From NCBI GenBank assembly GCA_964535835.1, contig CAZHUZ010000027.1, positions 1 to 9,346 on the forward strand: DNA of 9,346 nt, given 5' to 3'. The translations under genes and the position numbers were made by a program. This DNA is from JAPUDQ01 sp964535835 (GTDB lineage Bacteria > Patescibacteriota > Saccharimonadia > Saccharimonadales > Saccharimonadaceae). Below are positions 1 through 7,142 of the stretch, in pieces (positions within the stretch are counted from its first letter, which is position 1; every line of letters begins with the position of its first letter). Below the pieces are notes generated by a model. It ran no database searches. It was not told the origin of the DNA and saw only the letters and a program-made list of their open reading frames with translations.

Positions 1-222
1 GTCATCACCGTCAACGAAAGCGAAAAAGACAACTACAAACCAGTTGGTGATGAAGGATGTAAACCCAAAGTCCTCGGCACGACAACCACTCCTACAACCG
101 TCGCAAGCACTGGTCCGACCGAGATACTTGCAGGTACCGCAGGACTTGGGTCACTCACAGCGGCCGGCTATTATTTCCAAGCATCTCGTCGCCGTATCAT
201 TGCATCACTACTCAAAAAATAG
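1..222 (+). CDS. C-terminal end of a surface-anchored secreted protein (5' truncated by window)
   Basis: Frame 1 is open from the first base to a TAG at 220-222, giving 73 residues of a larger protein that begins outside the window. The visible tail has a Thr/Pro-rich linker (GTTTTPTTVAS), then a TGPTE motif, a small-residue-rich hydrophobic segment (ILAGTAGLGSLTAAGYYF) and a basic tail (ASRRRIIASLLKK). This order of motif, membrane helix and positive tail is that of sortase-type or comparable cell-surface anchors, although a strict LPxTG is absent. The body of the protein is not visible, so its function is unknown. A terminator follows 17 bases after the stop, so it ends its transcript. A simple C-terminal membrane anchor without sortase cleavage is an equally good reading. 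Confidence 0.75.
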   Translation, partial: VITVNESEKDNYKPVGDEGCKPKVLGTTTTPTTVASTGPTEILAGTAGLGSLTAAGYYFQASRRRIIASLLKK

Positions 223-239
223 TGTCCTGAGGAATAATA

Positions 240-277
240 AATACTCTCCATTACCAAATGTGGAGAGTATTTTATTT
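240..277 (+). terminator. Intrinsic terminator after the surface protein gene
   Basis: AATACTCTCCA (240-250) and TGGAGAGTATT (261-271) form a perfect 11-bp stem around a 10-base loop, followed by TTATTT. The minus-strand kinase gene ends at 272, inside the T-rich tail. Read on the minus strand the same hairpin is followed by TATTATT, so it may terminate both convergent transcripts, though less strongly for the kinase. Confidence 0.8.
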
Positions 278-2419
278 AGATGCGCTATACGGCAATTTAA
301 AACCAAACGTACTGCCAACGTTTTCTTTGCTCTCAAATATGATCGAACCACCGTGAGCAACAATCACCTTCTTGGCCATATACAGTCCAATACCTGTGCC
401 ATCGGGTCGAGCCTTACGCGCATTGTCTGCGCGATAAAACTTTGTAAATAAATGTGGTCGTTGGCTTGCTGGCACACCAATACCATTATCGATAACTTTA
501 AATACTATTTCGTTATCGTAGTGTAGCAACGAGATATCAATCCTTGCCCCATCTGATCGAGCGTAGTATATCGCATTGTCGATAAAATTCATCATAACTT
601 GCCGTATCTTTGTCTCATCGACCGATACCACTGGAAAATCATTTGGCTCTTCATAATGAAGCTCTATATTACGCGATTTGGCTGATTCTTTAAGCTGGGA
701 AATTTCTTCGCTAATGATCATCGGTAAAGAAATGTCAGTTCTCTCTAATTCAAAACGACCTGTTTGCAATCGCGATAGATTGAGAAAGTCCCCAATAAGG
801 TACACCATGCGCTGCGATGAAGCGTAGGCTTCCTCTAATGCTTTGCGTTGCTCAGGCTTGATATCACCCAAATCACCCTCCAGAAGCATACTGACGTACC
901 CCTTGATACTTGTCAGCGGCGTTCGTAGCTGATGCGATGCCATGCTAATAAACTCGTCCTTGCTGGCATCGATAGCACGTAGGCGTTTATTACTCAAGCG
1001 GAGCTCAATAGTTGCCTCTTTTACACGGTCTTCGAGACCATGATTTAAATCCTTAATCTCTTGAAAACGTAGGCTGTTCTGTACGGCAAGTGAGAGCTCA
1101 TCCGCATAAACATGTAGTAGTTCAATATCTTTCGTAGAGTACAATGATCCACTTTTTTTGTCGCCAAATATTATATATCCGATTACACCTATCGATGCTT
1201 CTAGCTTAACGACAACTGCCACTTCATATTTCCGAGCTTTTTCTTGTAGAATTGTATGTCCTATCGAGCCATCCAGAATGCTAACTTGGCTAAGACTGTG
1301 TGGTAAAACCGTAACGAAGTCGATAACTTGATGATGAGCACTCTGATGCTTAGTTGTCTTAACCTTTACGACAGATCCCTGCTTATCAACAAGTAGCATC
1401 GTAACAAATGAGGGGCGCAAGTATTTATCAGTTAAATCCGTCGCATGGCTCATCAATTGATCAAGGTCAATGTACCTCGATACAATATCCCCCAATTGAT
1501 CAAGCACATCAGCTGGCTGATAATCATTACGAAAAAATATGCGATCAGTAATTTTATTAAAGAAATTTCTTAAAACTGGATAGCTAAATGCGAAGAAAAC
1601 AGCAATCGCAGCATTTGTCAGCAAGAAACTAGTTGTTAACGTATAATCCTTTATTATAAAACTTGATACCGCAAACAATACCCCAGCATAAAGTGACCCA
1701 AGTATCAATATTATTAATGCATATGTAAAAGTCCTTGCTGCAACAATCTTAATGTCAAACATTCTATGTCGTATAATGCTATAGCCAGTTAGACTGAGGA
1801 AGAAGATACTTGCGACAGGTCCTATCCAGACATAATTGTAGTTCTGATAATACGGAAGGATGAGATTACCTATAAACCCCGGAATACTTGTGAGGAGAAT
1901 CCCTATAGCATATAGCCCTGATTGTGCTTTTAGAACGCCTCTATATCGACGATATTTATTGAGTGCAATTGCCATGCCAGCAAAGAAAAAAAAGGTAAAA
2001 TATGCACTGTATGCTAGATACGTTACTTTATCAATAACTACATATATTCCTTTGTCCAGAATTACGGAACTAAAAATGAATCCTGGATAGAATAGAACTA
2101 AAATTGCAACAGATACGCCACCGAGAAGAATCAGCGATGTCGTCACTCTGTTGACTCTTCTATTCTCTGGGTATATTAACGCAAAATACATTAAAAGAGC
2201 GGCAAAAAGACCTGCTGCGATATAGTATGCTCGCGCAGCCGCTGCTGCTTCATCACTAGAGCTTGTTGTTAAAAACCAGGCTATTGATGCGTCCCAAATC
2301 GCAAAACAGAGAGCAATACCGGCAAACACAACGTTGGATAGCTTCCTGCTACTCGCCAGTACAAAGCCCATCAGTACTAGACTCACTACTGTACCCAACA
2401 AGAGTATGGCTGCCATCAT
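272..2419 (-). CDS. Membrane sensor histidine kinase (multi-helix N-terminus, GAF-like linker, HisKA, HATPase)
   Basis: This 715-residue protein autophosphorylates on a histidine in response to a signal sensed at or in the membrane and passes the phosphate to a response regulator. Residues 1-285 contain about nine hydrophobic helices, a 7TM-like sensor block plus two more. A GAF-like region (about 300-450) and a short coiled coil precede the kinase core. The H box (SHQLRTPL) has the phosphorylated His at residue 496. The N box is N611 to N615 (NFIDNA), G1 is DNGIG at 644-648, the F box is around FTKFYR, and G2 is GTGIG at 674-678, so the core is complete. The ATG at 2419 lacks a usable Shine-Dalgarno site but has TAAAAT eight bases upstream. 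It lies 52 bp downstream of the methyltransferase gene on the same strand and is probably co-transcribed. The nearest candidate partner is the response regulator at 4588. Confidence 0.93.
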   Translation of the reverse strand: MMAAILLLGTVVSLVLMGFVLASSRKLSNVVFAGIALCFAIWDASIAWFLTTSSSDEAAAAARAYYIAAGLFAALLMYFALIYPENRRVNRVTTSLILLGGVSVAILVLFYPGFIFSSVILDKGIYVVIDKVTYLAYSAYFTFFFFAGMAIALNKYRRYRGVLKAQSGLYAIGILLTSIPGFIGNLILPYYQNYNYVWIGPVASIFFLSLTGYSIIRHRMFDIKIVAARTFTYALIILILGSLYAGVLFAVSSFIIKDYTLTTSFLLTNAAIAVFFAFSYPVLRNFFNKITDRIFFRNDYQPADVLDQLGDIVSRYIDLDQLMSHATDLTDKYLRPSFVTMLLVDKQGSVVKVKTTKHQSAHHQVIDFVTVLPHSLSQVSILDGSIGHTILQEKARKYEVAVVVKLEASIGVIGYIIFGDKKSGSLYSTKDIELLHVYADELSLAVQNSLRFQEIKDLNHGLEDRVKEATIELRLSNKRLRAIDASKDEFISMASHQLRTPLTSIKGYVSMLLEGDLGDIKPEQRKALEEAYASSQRMVYLIGDFLNLSRLQTGRFELERTDISLPMIISEEISQLKESAKSRNIELHYEEPNDFPVVSVDETKIRQVMMNFIDNAIYYARSDGARIDISLLHYDNEIVFKVIDNGIGVPASQRPHLFTKFYRADNARKARPDGTGIGLYMAKKVIVAHGGSIIFESKENVGSTFGFKLPYSASK

Positions 2420-2427
2420 ATTAATTC

Positions 2428-2433
2428 ATTTTA
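2428..2433 (-). promoter_or_regulatory. Possible leaderless -10 box for the histidine kinase gene
   Basis: On the minus strand TAAAAT (2433 to 2428) is followed by eight bases and then the ATG at 2419. This would place the transcription start one to two bases before the start codon. It could give the kinase its own transcript besides read-through from the methyltransferase gene. No convincing -35 box is seen. Confidence 0.4.
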
Positions 2434-2471
2434 CCCTTTATGCTCAGGTACGACAAAACATTTATGCTTAA

Positions 2472-3812
2472 CTAATTAGTCATAAAGCAACGTGATGAAA
2501 AATATAAAGAATACACTCCATCCCGCGTAACGCGAACTTGTGATGCCGATCGAGGAATACCGCCTCTATGATGAAGTTTTAAGCACTCATCAATTGTTCG
2601 CTTCTGTACATGAGGTACCCATCCCATAAGGCCACCGACAAACTCACTCTGCGGCCTATTCTTATTCATATTACCTGTTGTAATTAACCCTCTTGGTGAT
2701 AAGTTCTTCCATGCTTCTTTAGTTAATAACGTGTAGATCCTATCAGGAAGATACTCTCTTAACCCTGAATCTTCGTAGATATCGATTGTTCTTCCTTTTA
2801 ACAGCCTTGACATATCAACCGGCCGACCTAATCTATTGAATAGTTTTTGACAATGCATCTCAATTTGGCCGCCCAATCCCATTTTTTCGGCTAAGAGTGC
2901 TGCGGCTGCAAGTGCAACAGGGTCTTGATCTAGCAAGATTACACGACAGCGCACTCCTTTAGTATCATGGAGTTTTCTCATCGTTTCCAATATCGGCCAT
3001 GCAGTCCCGCATCCAAAACTCATAATCAATAATTCATTCCCATCTGCAGCTAGCCCATGCTCGATAGTGTGGCTTCGAATAACCTCTGATACTTCAGCGG
3101 CTCGACTTCGAATACCAAGAGAGTCGGTACAATATTGAACGATATTTTTAAAGCCTTCTGTTGACGGCGCTTTAACAAATTGTTCAAGCTTATCTATCTT
3201 ATGTTCTGCGTAGCTTTTAGCTTCTTTTTGTGCTCGTCCAGTAAAATCAATTTCGGTCTTTATAATCGCGTCCTTAAGCGCTAGCCCAGACAGGGTACTG
3301 CATCTCTCATCGAATACAAAACTGATGATTTTTTCATCAAGTGGTCCGCTCATTGTAGGGTAGATACCTGTCGACTCTGGCGTAATTAATTCATGCGCAG
3401 CGGTTATCGTTAAGAGTGCCATTGCACTACCGCGTTGTTTATGCCAAGGCATAGCATGTATATCATCGTAAAGTAACCTGCCACGATGTGGCTCAAGATC
3501 CTTATCTATTGACTTCAAATGAAGATACTTTCTCGATGGGTTAGTCAGAAATAGTATTTTCTTCGCAATCGACACCTTGTACTTAGAATCGACTTCATCC
3601 TGATAGTTACTAAACTCTCTTCCTGAATTATGCAATTGATCATACATGCGCATGACTCTATCAAAATCGTCATAAGCTACGTCATCACTATAACCAATGC
3701 TCACGTTTGCACCGCGGCTCTTTACTGATTCAATTTCACGCAATAACGTCTTTGGCATAATGCTATACGAGCTAATGCCTATACCAGCATGTGAGTTTGA
3801 GTATGAATTCAT
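2472..3812 (-). CDS. Class I SAM-dependent methyltransferase with long N-terminal domain, PhcB-like
   Basis: Of 446 residues, the C-terminal half is a Rossmann-type SAM methyltransferase. The glycine-rich SAM loop is SFGCGTAW (265-272), the ribose-binding acidic strand is VILLDQDP (291-298), and the post-core segment has SGLREYLPD (349-357), then LSPRGLITTGNMNKNRP (371-387). The arrangement of a GL.(E/D)YL..R segment, an L.P.G strand and a GN...N.P motif followed by a Trp-containing helix resembles enzymes of the PhcB type, which make hydroxy fatty acid methyl esters in Ralstonia. This is recalled family pattern, not a search result. The first 250 residues are mostly helical and not recognised. 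No signal peptide or membrane helix is evident. The gene lies directly upstream of a membrane histidine kinase, the same neighbourhood as phcB and phcS. The substrate is unknown, and a protein, RNA or small-molecule methyltransferase cannot be excluded. Confidence 0.8.
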   Translation of the reverse strand: MNSYSNSHAGIGISSYSIMPKTLLREIESVKSRGANVSIGYSDDVAYDDFDRVMRMYDQLHNSGREFSNYQDEVDSKYKVSIAKKILFLTNPSRKYLHLKSIDKDLEPHRGRLLYDDIHAMPWHKQRGSAMALLTITAAHELITPESTGIYPTMSGPLDEKIISFVFDERCSTLSGLALKDAIIKTEIDFTGRAQKEAKSYAEHKIDKLEQFVKAPSTEGFKNIVQYCTDSLGIRSRAAEVSEVIRSHTIEHGLAADGNELLIMSFGCGTAWPILETMRKLHDTKGVRCRVILLDQDPVALAAAALLAEKMGLGGQIEMHCQKLFNRLGRPVDMSRLLKGRTIDIYEDSGLREYLPDRIYTLLTKEAWKNLSPRGLITTGNMNKNRPQSEFVGGLMGWVPHVQKRTIDECLKLHHRGGIPRSASQVRVTRDGVYSLYFSSRCFMTN

Positions 3813-3908
3813 TTTTATTATTTATTAAAGCTAGGATTGTTACTAATTAGAGTTTACCAATTGATCATAAACCCTGCAAGTACTATGCAAAAAATTAAAC
3901 ATTGTATG

Positions 3909-3914
3909 TATAAT
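3909..3914 (+). promoter_or_regulatory. -10 box TATAAT of the acyltransferase gene
   Basis: A perfect TATAAT ends nine bases before the ATG at 3924. The start of transcription would fall about three bases before that codon, giving a nearly leaderless mRNA. This box decides the start choice for the acyltransferase, because upstream in-frame starts (TTG at 3837, ATG at 3885) would lie upstream of the promoter. No good -35 match is seen. Confidence 0.6.
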
Positions 3915-3923
3915 GACAATGCT

Positions 3924-4547
3924 ATGGCTTCATTGACACAAAAACGTACAATTCGTAATTACCCTCTGCATACAGTAGCTTTGCGCATCACTCAGCTATT
4001 TGCGCCCATGCTGGCACGATTTATTTTGACTACATATGGGAAAACTGAGCTAGTAAATAAACCGGTACTGTCGAGTGAAAAACAGTATATTTTTGTATCA
4101 AATCATCCGAGCTACTATGATGCACCAGGTGCATTCTCGGTATTTACACCAAGAGAACTGACAGCCATCACGCCACTACGGTTCATGACGAGCGGCGCAA
4201 TATATTATGGTCCTCTTAGGCCGTTTCTCGCCGCTTGTGGATGCTACCCAACTAGAAAGCTCCGTAGCCCTTCTTACAATGCAATAAATACAACTCTCGC
4301 CTATCTGGCGACCGGACAGAATATTTACATATGCCCCGAGGGGAGACGAGTAAAGTCCATTGACGATTCAAATCCGAAAGATGGCATTATTCGTATCCTC
4401 GCAGCACATACTCATCCAGTAGCTATTATTCTTATACATATCTCATGGAAGAGGCGAGGATTACGTCCCGTAATGAGAGTTGCATTTCAAGAAAGCGTAG
4501 AACGATCATCTGTTACCAAGATGATGTCCGAGCTGTATTCTTTATAG
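3924..4547 (+). CDS. PlsC-family 1-acyl-glycerol-3-phosphate acyltransferase
   Basis: The protein is 207 residues from the ATG at 3924. It belongs to the lysophosphatidate acyltransferase family, which transfers an acyl chain to the second position of a lysophospholipid at the cytoplasmic membrane. The catalytic HX4D motif is NHPSYYD with His61 and Asp66. The phosphate-binding block is PEGRR at 138-142, where family members usually have (F)PEGTR. A hydrophobic N-terminal stretch (about residues 17-37) may hold it on the membrane. The frame stays open to a TTG at 3837, but a TATAAT box ending nine bases before 3924 makes the ATG the better start. It is divergent from the methyltransferase-kinase pair and 40 bp upstream of the response regulator. 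It could serve phospholipid assembly from scavenged fatty acids or act on the same lipid as the neighbouring methyltransferase. Only the first role has family support. Confidence 0.85.
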   Translation: MASLTQKRTIRNYPLHTVALRITQLFAPMLARFILTTYGKTELVNKPVLSSEKQYIFVSNHPSYYDAPGAFSVFTPRELTAITPLRFMTSGAIYYGPLRPFLAACGCYPTRKLRSPSYNAINTTLAYLATGQNIYICPEGRRVKSIDDSNPKDGIIRILAAHTHPVAIILIHISWKRRGLRPVMRVAFQESVERSSVTKMMSELYSL

Positions 4548-4574
4548 ACTATTACAATATACGCAATCACATCG

Positions 4575-4580
4575 TATAAT
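4575..4580 (+). promoter_or_regulatory. Leaderless -10 box TATAAT of the response regulator gene
   Basis: A perfect TATAAT ends seven bases before the ATG at 4588, so the predicted transcription start is within one base of the start codon. There is no Shine-Dalgarno sequence between them. It indicates that the regulator is transcribed separately from the acyltransferase gene, which ends 28 bases earlier. Confidence 0.65.
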
Positions 4581-4587
4581 CATAACC

Positions 4588-4959
4588 ATGACAACCATCG
4601 TAATTATCGAAGATGACCAAGTAATATCACAAATGTACCGCATGAAATTTGAATCCGATGGGTTTGAGGTACATGTGGCGCATAATGGCTCGGACGGGAT
4701 AGAGCTTGTTAAAAAAATTCGCCCCAACCTCATCCTACTTGATATGCAGATGCCTGGCATGAATGGCGACGAAGCATTAGGCCAGATTCGCAAACATGAA
4801 TGGGGCAAAATGATCCCTGTGATTGTACTGACAAATCTGGGCGAGGAAGAAGCACCGAAGCATCTTCGTTCACTCGGTATTGAGAGCTATATCGTCAAAG
4901 CCGATCTAACGCCTCGACAAGTAGTCGACCGAGTCAAAGCCACTCTCAAGCTTTCGTAA
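4588..4959 (+). CDS. CheY-like single-domain response regulator
   Basis: The 123 residues make up one receiver domain and nothing else, the size of CheY. The acidic pocket is E8-D9-D10, the phosphorylated residue is Asp52 in LILLDMQMPGMNG, the switch threonine is Thr82 in VIVLTN, and the conserved lysine is Lys104 in SYIVKAD. All residues needed for phosphorylation are present. There is no DNA-binding output domain, so it must work by protein contact or as a phosphorelay intermediate. Candidate targets include a pilus motor or a second kinase. The histidine kinase at 272-2419 is the only kinase in the window and a plausible donor, though the two genes are on opposite strands and separated by two genes. 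Its last 14 bases overlap the end of folD on the other strand. A near-consensus -10 box seven bases before the ATG points to a leaderless mRNA. Confidence 0.93.
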   Translation: MTTIVIIEDDQVISQMYRMKFESDGFEVHVAHNGSDGIELVKKIRPNLILLDMQMPGMNGDEALGQIRKHEWGKMIPVIVLTNLGEEEAPKHLRSLGIESYIVKADLTPRQVVDRVKATLKLS

Positions 4960-5758
4960 CAGTCATCCTTGCAGCACGTATGACATTATCAAAGAGTGCT
5001 GCAATCGTCAGTGGACCGACGCCACCGCGTCGTGGTGTCAAGGAAATATCTTGGCGTTCATACACATCATCGGCAATATCGCCAACCAATACTCCGTTCT
5101 CACTTGCTACACCGGCATCGATAACGACAGTATCTGGTCTCACCATCTCACTCGTGATAAGACTTGGCACGCCCGTAGCTGACACTATCAACGTTGCTTC
5201 GTGACATGCAGTCATGAGGTTTTTAGTCGATATATCAGCTGTTGTTACCTCATACCCACTAGAGCGCCACATTTTAGTCAGGGGCGAACCAACCAAGCGG
5301 CCTTGACCGATTATCAGAATATTTTGCTGACTCAAATCAATATTGTAACCAGCACATAGCCAATTGATCGCCAATGCTGTTGCAGGATCAAATAACGGAG
5401 CTCGCCCTAGCCCATCAACGTCTTTGTGAGGGGCGATAGCATTTACTGTCTGTGTTGTCTGCTCGGTATCAGCGAGTGGTAACTGGACGATAATCCCATG
5501 TACGCTTAAATCATTATTAAGTCGCTCAATCAAAGGTATTGCCTCATCTTGAGAGATGTTGTGATGATCTACATCAATCAAAATATCCTCACCATAGCTG
5601 CGTTTTAGACGCACATATGTATCGATAACTGAGTTATCTATCGTCTGAACAATAGCGAGTCGAGGCAATACCTTGTCCGCTTGACGAAGCGCTCTCACTT
5701 GTTTTGCCTGACGCTCTTTTATATAGCCGACGAGCTCGGCACCTGATAAAACTTTCAT
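4946..5758 (-). CDS. folD: FolD, methylenetetrahydrofolate dehydrogenase/cyclohydrolase
   Basis: FolD interconverts 5,10-methylene-, methenyl- and 10-formyl-tetrahydrofolate in the cytoplasm, feeding one-carbon units to purine and formyl-Met-tRNA synthesis. The 270-residue protein is slightly shorter than the usual 280-300. The catalytic motif YVRLK gives Tyr48 and Lys52. The second block is GIIVQLPL with Gln92, followed by KDVDG with Asp115. The dinucleotide loop is IIGQGRLVGSPL (149-160), where most family members have GRSxxVGxP. The signature near the C-terminus is TPRRGGVGPLT (241-251), in which an Arg replaces the usual Pro before GGVGP. The segment normally reading P.TP.G is PATAL. The active-site residues are all kept, so the enzyme should work. 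The variants fit a divergent lineage. TAAAAT seven bases before the ATG suggests a leaderless mRNA. It overlaps the response regulator tail to tail by 14 bp. Confidence 0.95.
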   Translation of the reverse strand: MKVLSGAELVGYIKERQAKQVRALRQADKVLPRLAIVQTIDNSVIDTYVRLKRSYGEDILIDVDHHNISQDEAIPLIERLNNDLSVHGIIVQLPLADTEQTTQTVNAIAPHKDVDGLGRAPLFDPATALAINWLCAGYNIDLSQQNILIIGQGRLVGSPLTKMWRSSGYEVTTADISTKNLMTACHEATLIVSATGVPSLITSEMVRPDTVVIDAGVASENGVLVGDIADDVYERQDISLTPRRGGVGPLTIAALFDNVIRAARMTVTKA

Positions 5759-5765
5759 TGAACCT

Positions 5766-5774
5766 ATTTTAACA
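5766..5774 (-). promoter_or_regulatory. Extended -10 promoter (TGTTAAAAT) of folD
   Basis: Read on the minus strand, TGT followed by TAAAAT (5774 to 5766) is an extended -10 element. It ends seven bases before the folD ATG at 5758, which predicts an essentially leaderless mRNA. The box is separated by two bases from the TATAAT of the divergent reductase gene, so the two promoters are back to back in 30 bp. Confidence 0.55.
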
Positions 5775-5776
5775 GA

Positions 5777-5782
5777 TATAAT
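5777..5782 (+). promoter_or_regulatory. Leaderless -10 box TATAAT of the flavin reductase gene
   Basis: A perfect TATAAT ends six bases before the ATG at 5789. With normal sigma-70 geometry the first transcribed base is the A of the start codon or its immediate neighbour. There is no Shine-Dalgarno site. Any -35 contact must lie inside the start of folD. Confidence 0.65.
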
Positions 5783-5788
5783 AAACCT

Positions 5789-6472
5789 ATGTTAATCGAC
5801 CCATATACCTGGCATACGGCAACAATCGTTGAAATCATACGAGAGTCGGACAATGCAGTGAGTATACGCGTCGATACAAAAGATGACTATACCATCCTCG
5901 CTGGCCAACACGCAGTAGTACGGACTCAACTCACACACGATATTAGATTGATGCGACAGTATTCATTTTCATCAGCTCCTCGTAGCCACGAGATATGGTT
6001 TACTATCGTCAAGACAGATGGCGGGAGTGTTTCATCGTGGTATGTCGATCATGCACAAGTCGGTGACACTATCGATATATCGCAACCGTTTACCGGACCA
6101 TTACAAACAGACATAGCTATAACAAATACGCGTATCCACTTGATTGGCGGCGGGAGTGGTATTGCTCCTCTCATGAGTATAGTACGAGAACGCCGGCAAC
6201 GCGGTATAAGTGCCACAACCGTAATATATTCTACGCGATCAAATGAGCGATGCTTCGTCGATGAGCTCATACCGCATGATGATGAAGCTATCCATATCCG
6301 TGACACCCATACCACCCACCGCATCACTGCTACAGAAATCGAGACGTGGTGCCGTGATGGCAACCATATTTTTATATGTGGCTCCAGGCAATTCGTCGAT
6401 GACATGCGAAAAACTATAGCGGATCTTTTACCATCGGCAATGATTTACAGTGAAGCGTTTAGTTTGGTATAG
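5789..6472 (+). CDS. FAD-binding oxidoreductase of the ferredoxin-NADP reductase family
   Basis: The 227-residue protein has the two-domain plan of the ferredoxin reductase family and would move electrons between NAD(P)H and an unknown acceptor in the cytoplasm. The FAD motif is RQYSFSS (56-62), matching RxYSxxS. The flavin phosphate loop region is GGSVSSWYV (78-86). The nicotinamide-binding loop is GGGSGIAP (120-127), and the second pyridine nucleotide motif is FICGSRQFVDDM (195-206). The chain ends with YSEAF, which resembles the C-terminal aromatic region stacking on the flavin. There is no plant-type 2Fe-2S domain and no room for one. The acceptor may be a separate ferredoxin, flavodoxin or cytochrome. 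It is divergent from folD across 30 bp and has its own TATAAT box six bases before the ATG. The family is clear, the substrate is not. Confidence 0.88.
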   Translation: MLIDPYTWHTATIVEIIRESDNAVSIRVDTKDDYTILAGQHAVVRTQLTHDIRLMRQYSFSSAPRSHEIWFTIVKTDGGSVSSWYVDHAQVGDTIDISQPFTGPLQTDIAITNTRIHLIGGGSGIAPLMSIVRERRQRGISATTVIYSTRSNERCFVDELIPHDDEAIHIRDTHTTHRITATEIETWCRDGNHIFICGSRQFVDDMRKTIADLLPSAMIYSEAFSLV

Positions 6473-6514
6473 CATCGGATTGACTGAAACTACATATCAC
6501 AGTATGATTATGCT

Positions 6515-6533
6515 TATAATTCCTTTAAAGGAG
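6515..6533 (+). promoter_or_regulatory. Promoter and strong Shine-Dalgarno site of the secreted protein-pilin operon
   Basis: TATAAT (6515-6520) is followed by AAAGGAG (6527-6533), six bases before the ATG at 6540. This fixes the start at 6540 rather than the in-frame GTG at 6450 inside the preceding gene. Unlike the leaderless genes to the left, this transcript should carry a short 5' leader with a ribosome binding site. Confidence 0.65.
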
Positions 6534-6539
6534 AATTAC

Positions 6540-7142
6540 ATGAAAAGAAATACAAAAAGAATGTTTGCCGCTGTCTTATTAGCAGTGGTATTCGCGACGC
6601 CAACATTTGCGATTGGCAGGTCACAAGAGGCGTCAAATAAACCATCACGAGATGTTGCTATGCTTAGAGCAGAAGATGCCAGAGAAGCCGTCGAGGCAAA
6701 GAAGCAGGAACTAAAAACCAAAAAGGCTGAAAAGCTCGACGATATAAAGTTAAAGGTATGCGAAAAGCGTCTGGCTGGTATCAAAAAGATCATGACCAGC
6801 ATCCAAGAGCGTGCCACTCGCCAGATCGATGTCTTTAACAAGATTTCCGAACGAACGCAAAAATTTTATGTCGACAAAGCATACACTGTTGCTGGATATG
6901 ATGATCTCGTCAAAACCGTCAATGACAAAAAGGAAGCAACCGAAGCCGTCGCCCAAAACGTCGCAGCATTTGGAGCTGACTTCACTTGCTCAAGTGACAA
7001 CGCCGGATCATTCAAGGCCGATGTCAAGGCTCAACTCCAAGCGCAAAATGATGCACTCAAGGATTATAAAACTGCCGTCAAAAACCTCATTGTGGCAGTC
7101 AAGTCTGCTAATAGCAATGACAAGCAGGAGGCGCAGCAATGA
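6540..7142 (+). CDS. Secreted, coiled-coil-rich protein of unknown function
   Basis: From the ATG at 6540 the product has 200 residues. It opens with a classic signal peptide: basic MKRNTKR, hydrophobic core MFAAVLLAVVFATP and a likely signal peptidase I site TFA|IG after residue 24. The mature part is highly charged and helical, with Lys/Glu/Ala-rich stretches (about 40-105 and 120-195) typical of coiled coils. Two cysteines, Cys74 and Cys150, could form a disulfide outside the cytoplasm. No known domain is recognised. Its stop overlaps the start of the prepilin gene (ATGA), and the pilin's AGGAGG site lies inside its last codons, so the two are translationally coupled. A role beside the pilin, as a minor component, assembly factor or surface adhesin, is inferred from this coupling only. 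Confidence 0.85.
   Translation: MKRNTKRMFAAVLLAVVFATPTFAIGRSQEASNKPSRDVAMLRAEDAREAVEAKKQELKTKKAEKLDDIKLKVCEKRLAGIKKIMTSIQERATRQIDVFNKISERTQKFYVDKAYTVAGYDDLVKTVNDKKEATEAVAQNVAAFGADFTCSSDNAGSFKADVKAQLQAQNDALKDYKTAVKNLIVAVKSANSNDKQEAQQ

Noticed and set aside
44..451. Plus-strand frame crossing the surface protein end, the terminator and the kinase end
   Set aside because: It overlaps a better supported reading frame (1-222), the terminator hairpin and the kinase coding strand, and has no recognisable protein features.
3837..3923. Longer acceptor start for the acyltransferase (TTG at 3837 or ATG at 3885)
   Set aside because: A perfect TATAAT at 3909-3914 lies within that extension, neither start has a Shine-Dalgarno site, and the shorter protein already contains the complete domain.
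6450..6539. Upstream GTG start for the secreted protein
   Set aside because: It lies inside the reductase gene. The ATG at 6540 has a strong AAAGGAG site and begins a textbook signal peptide.
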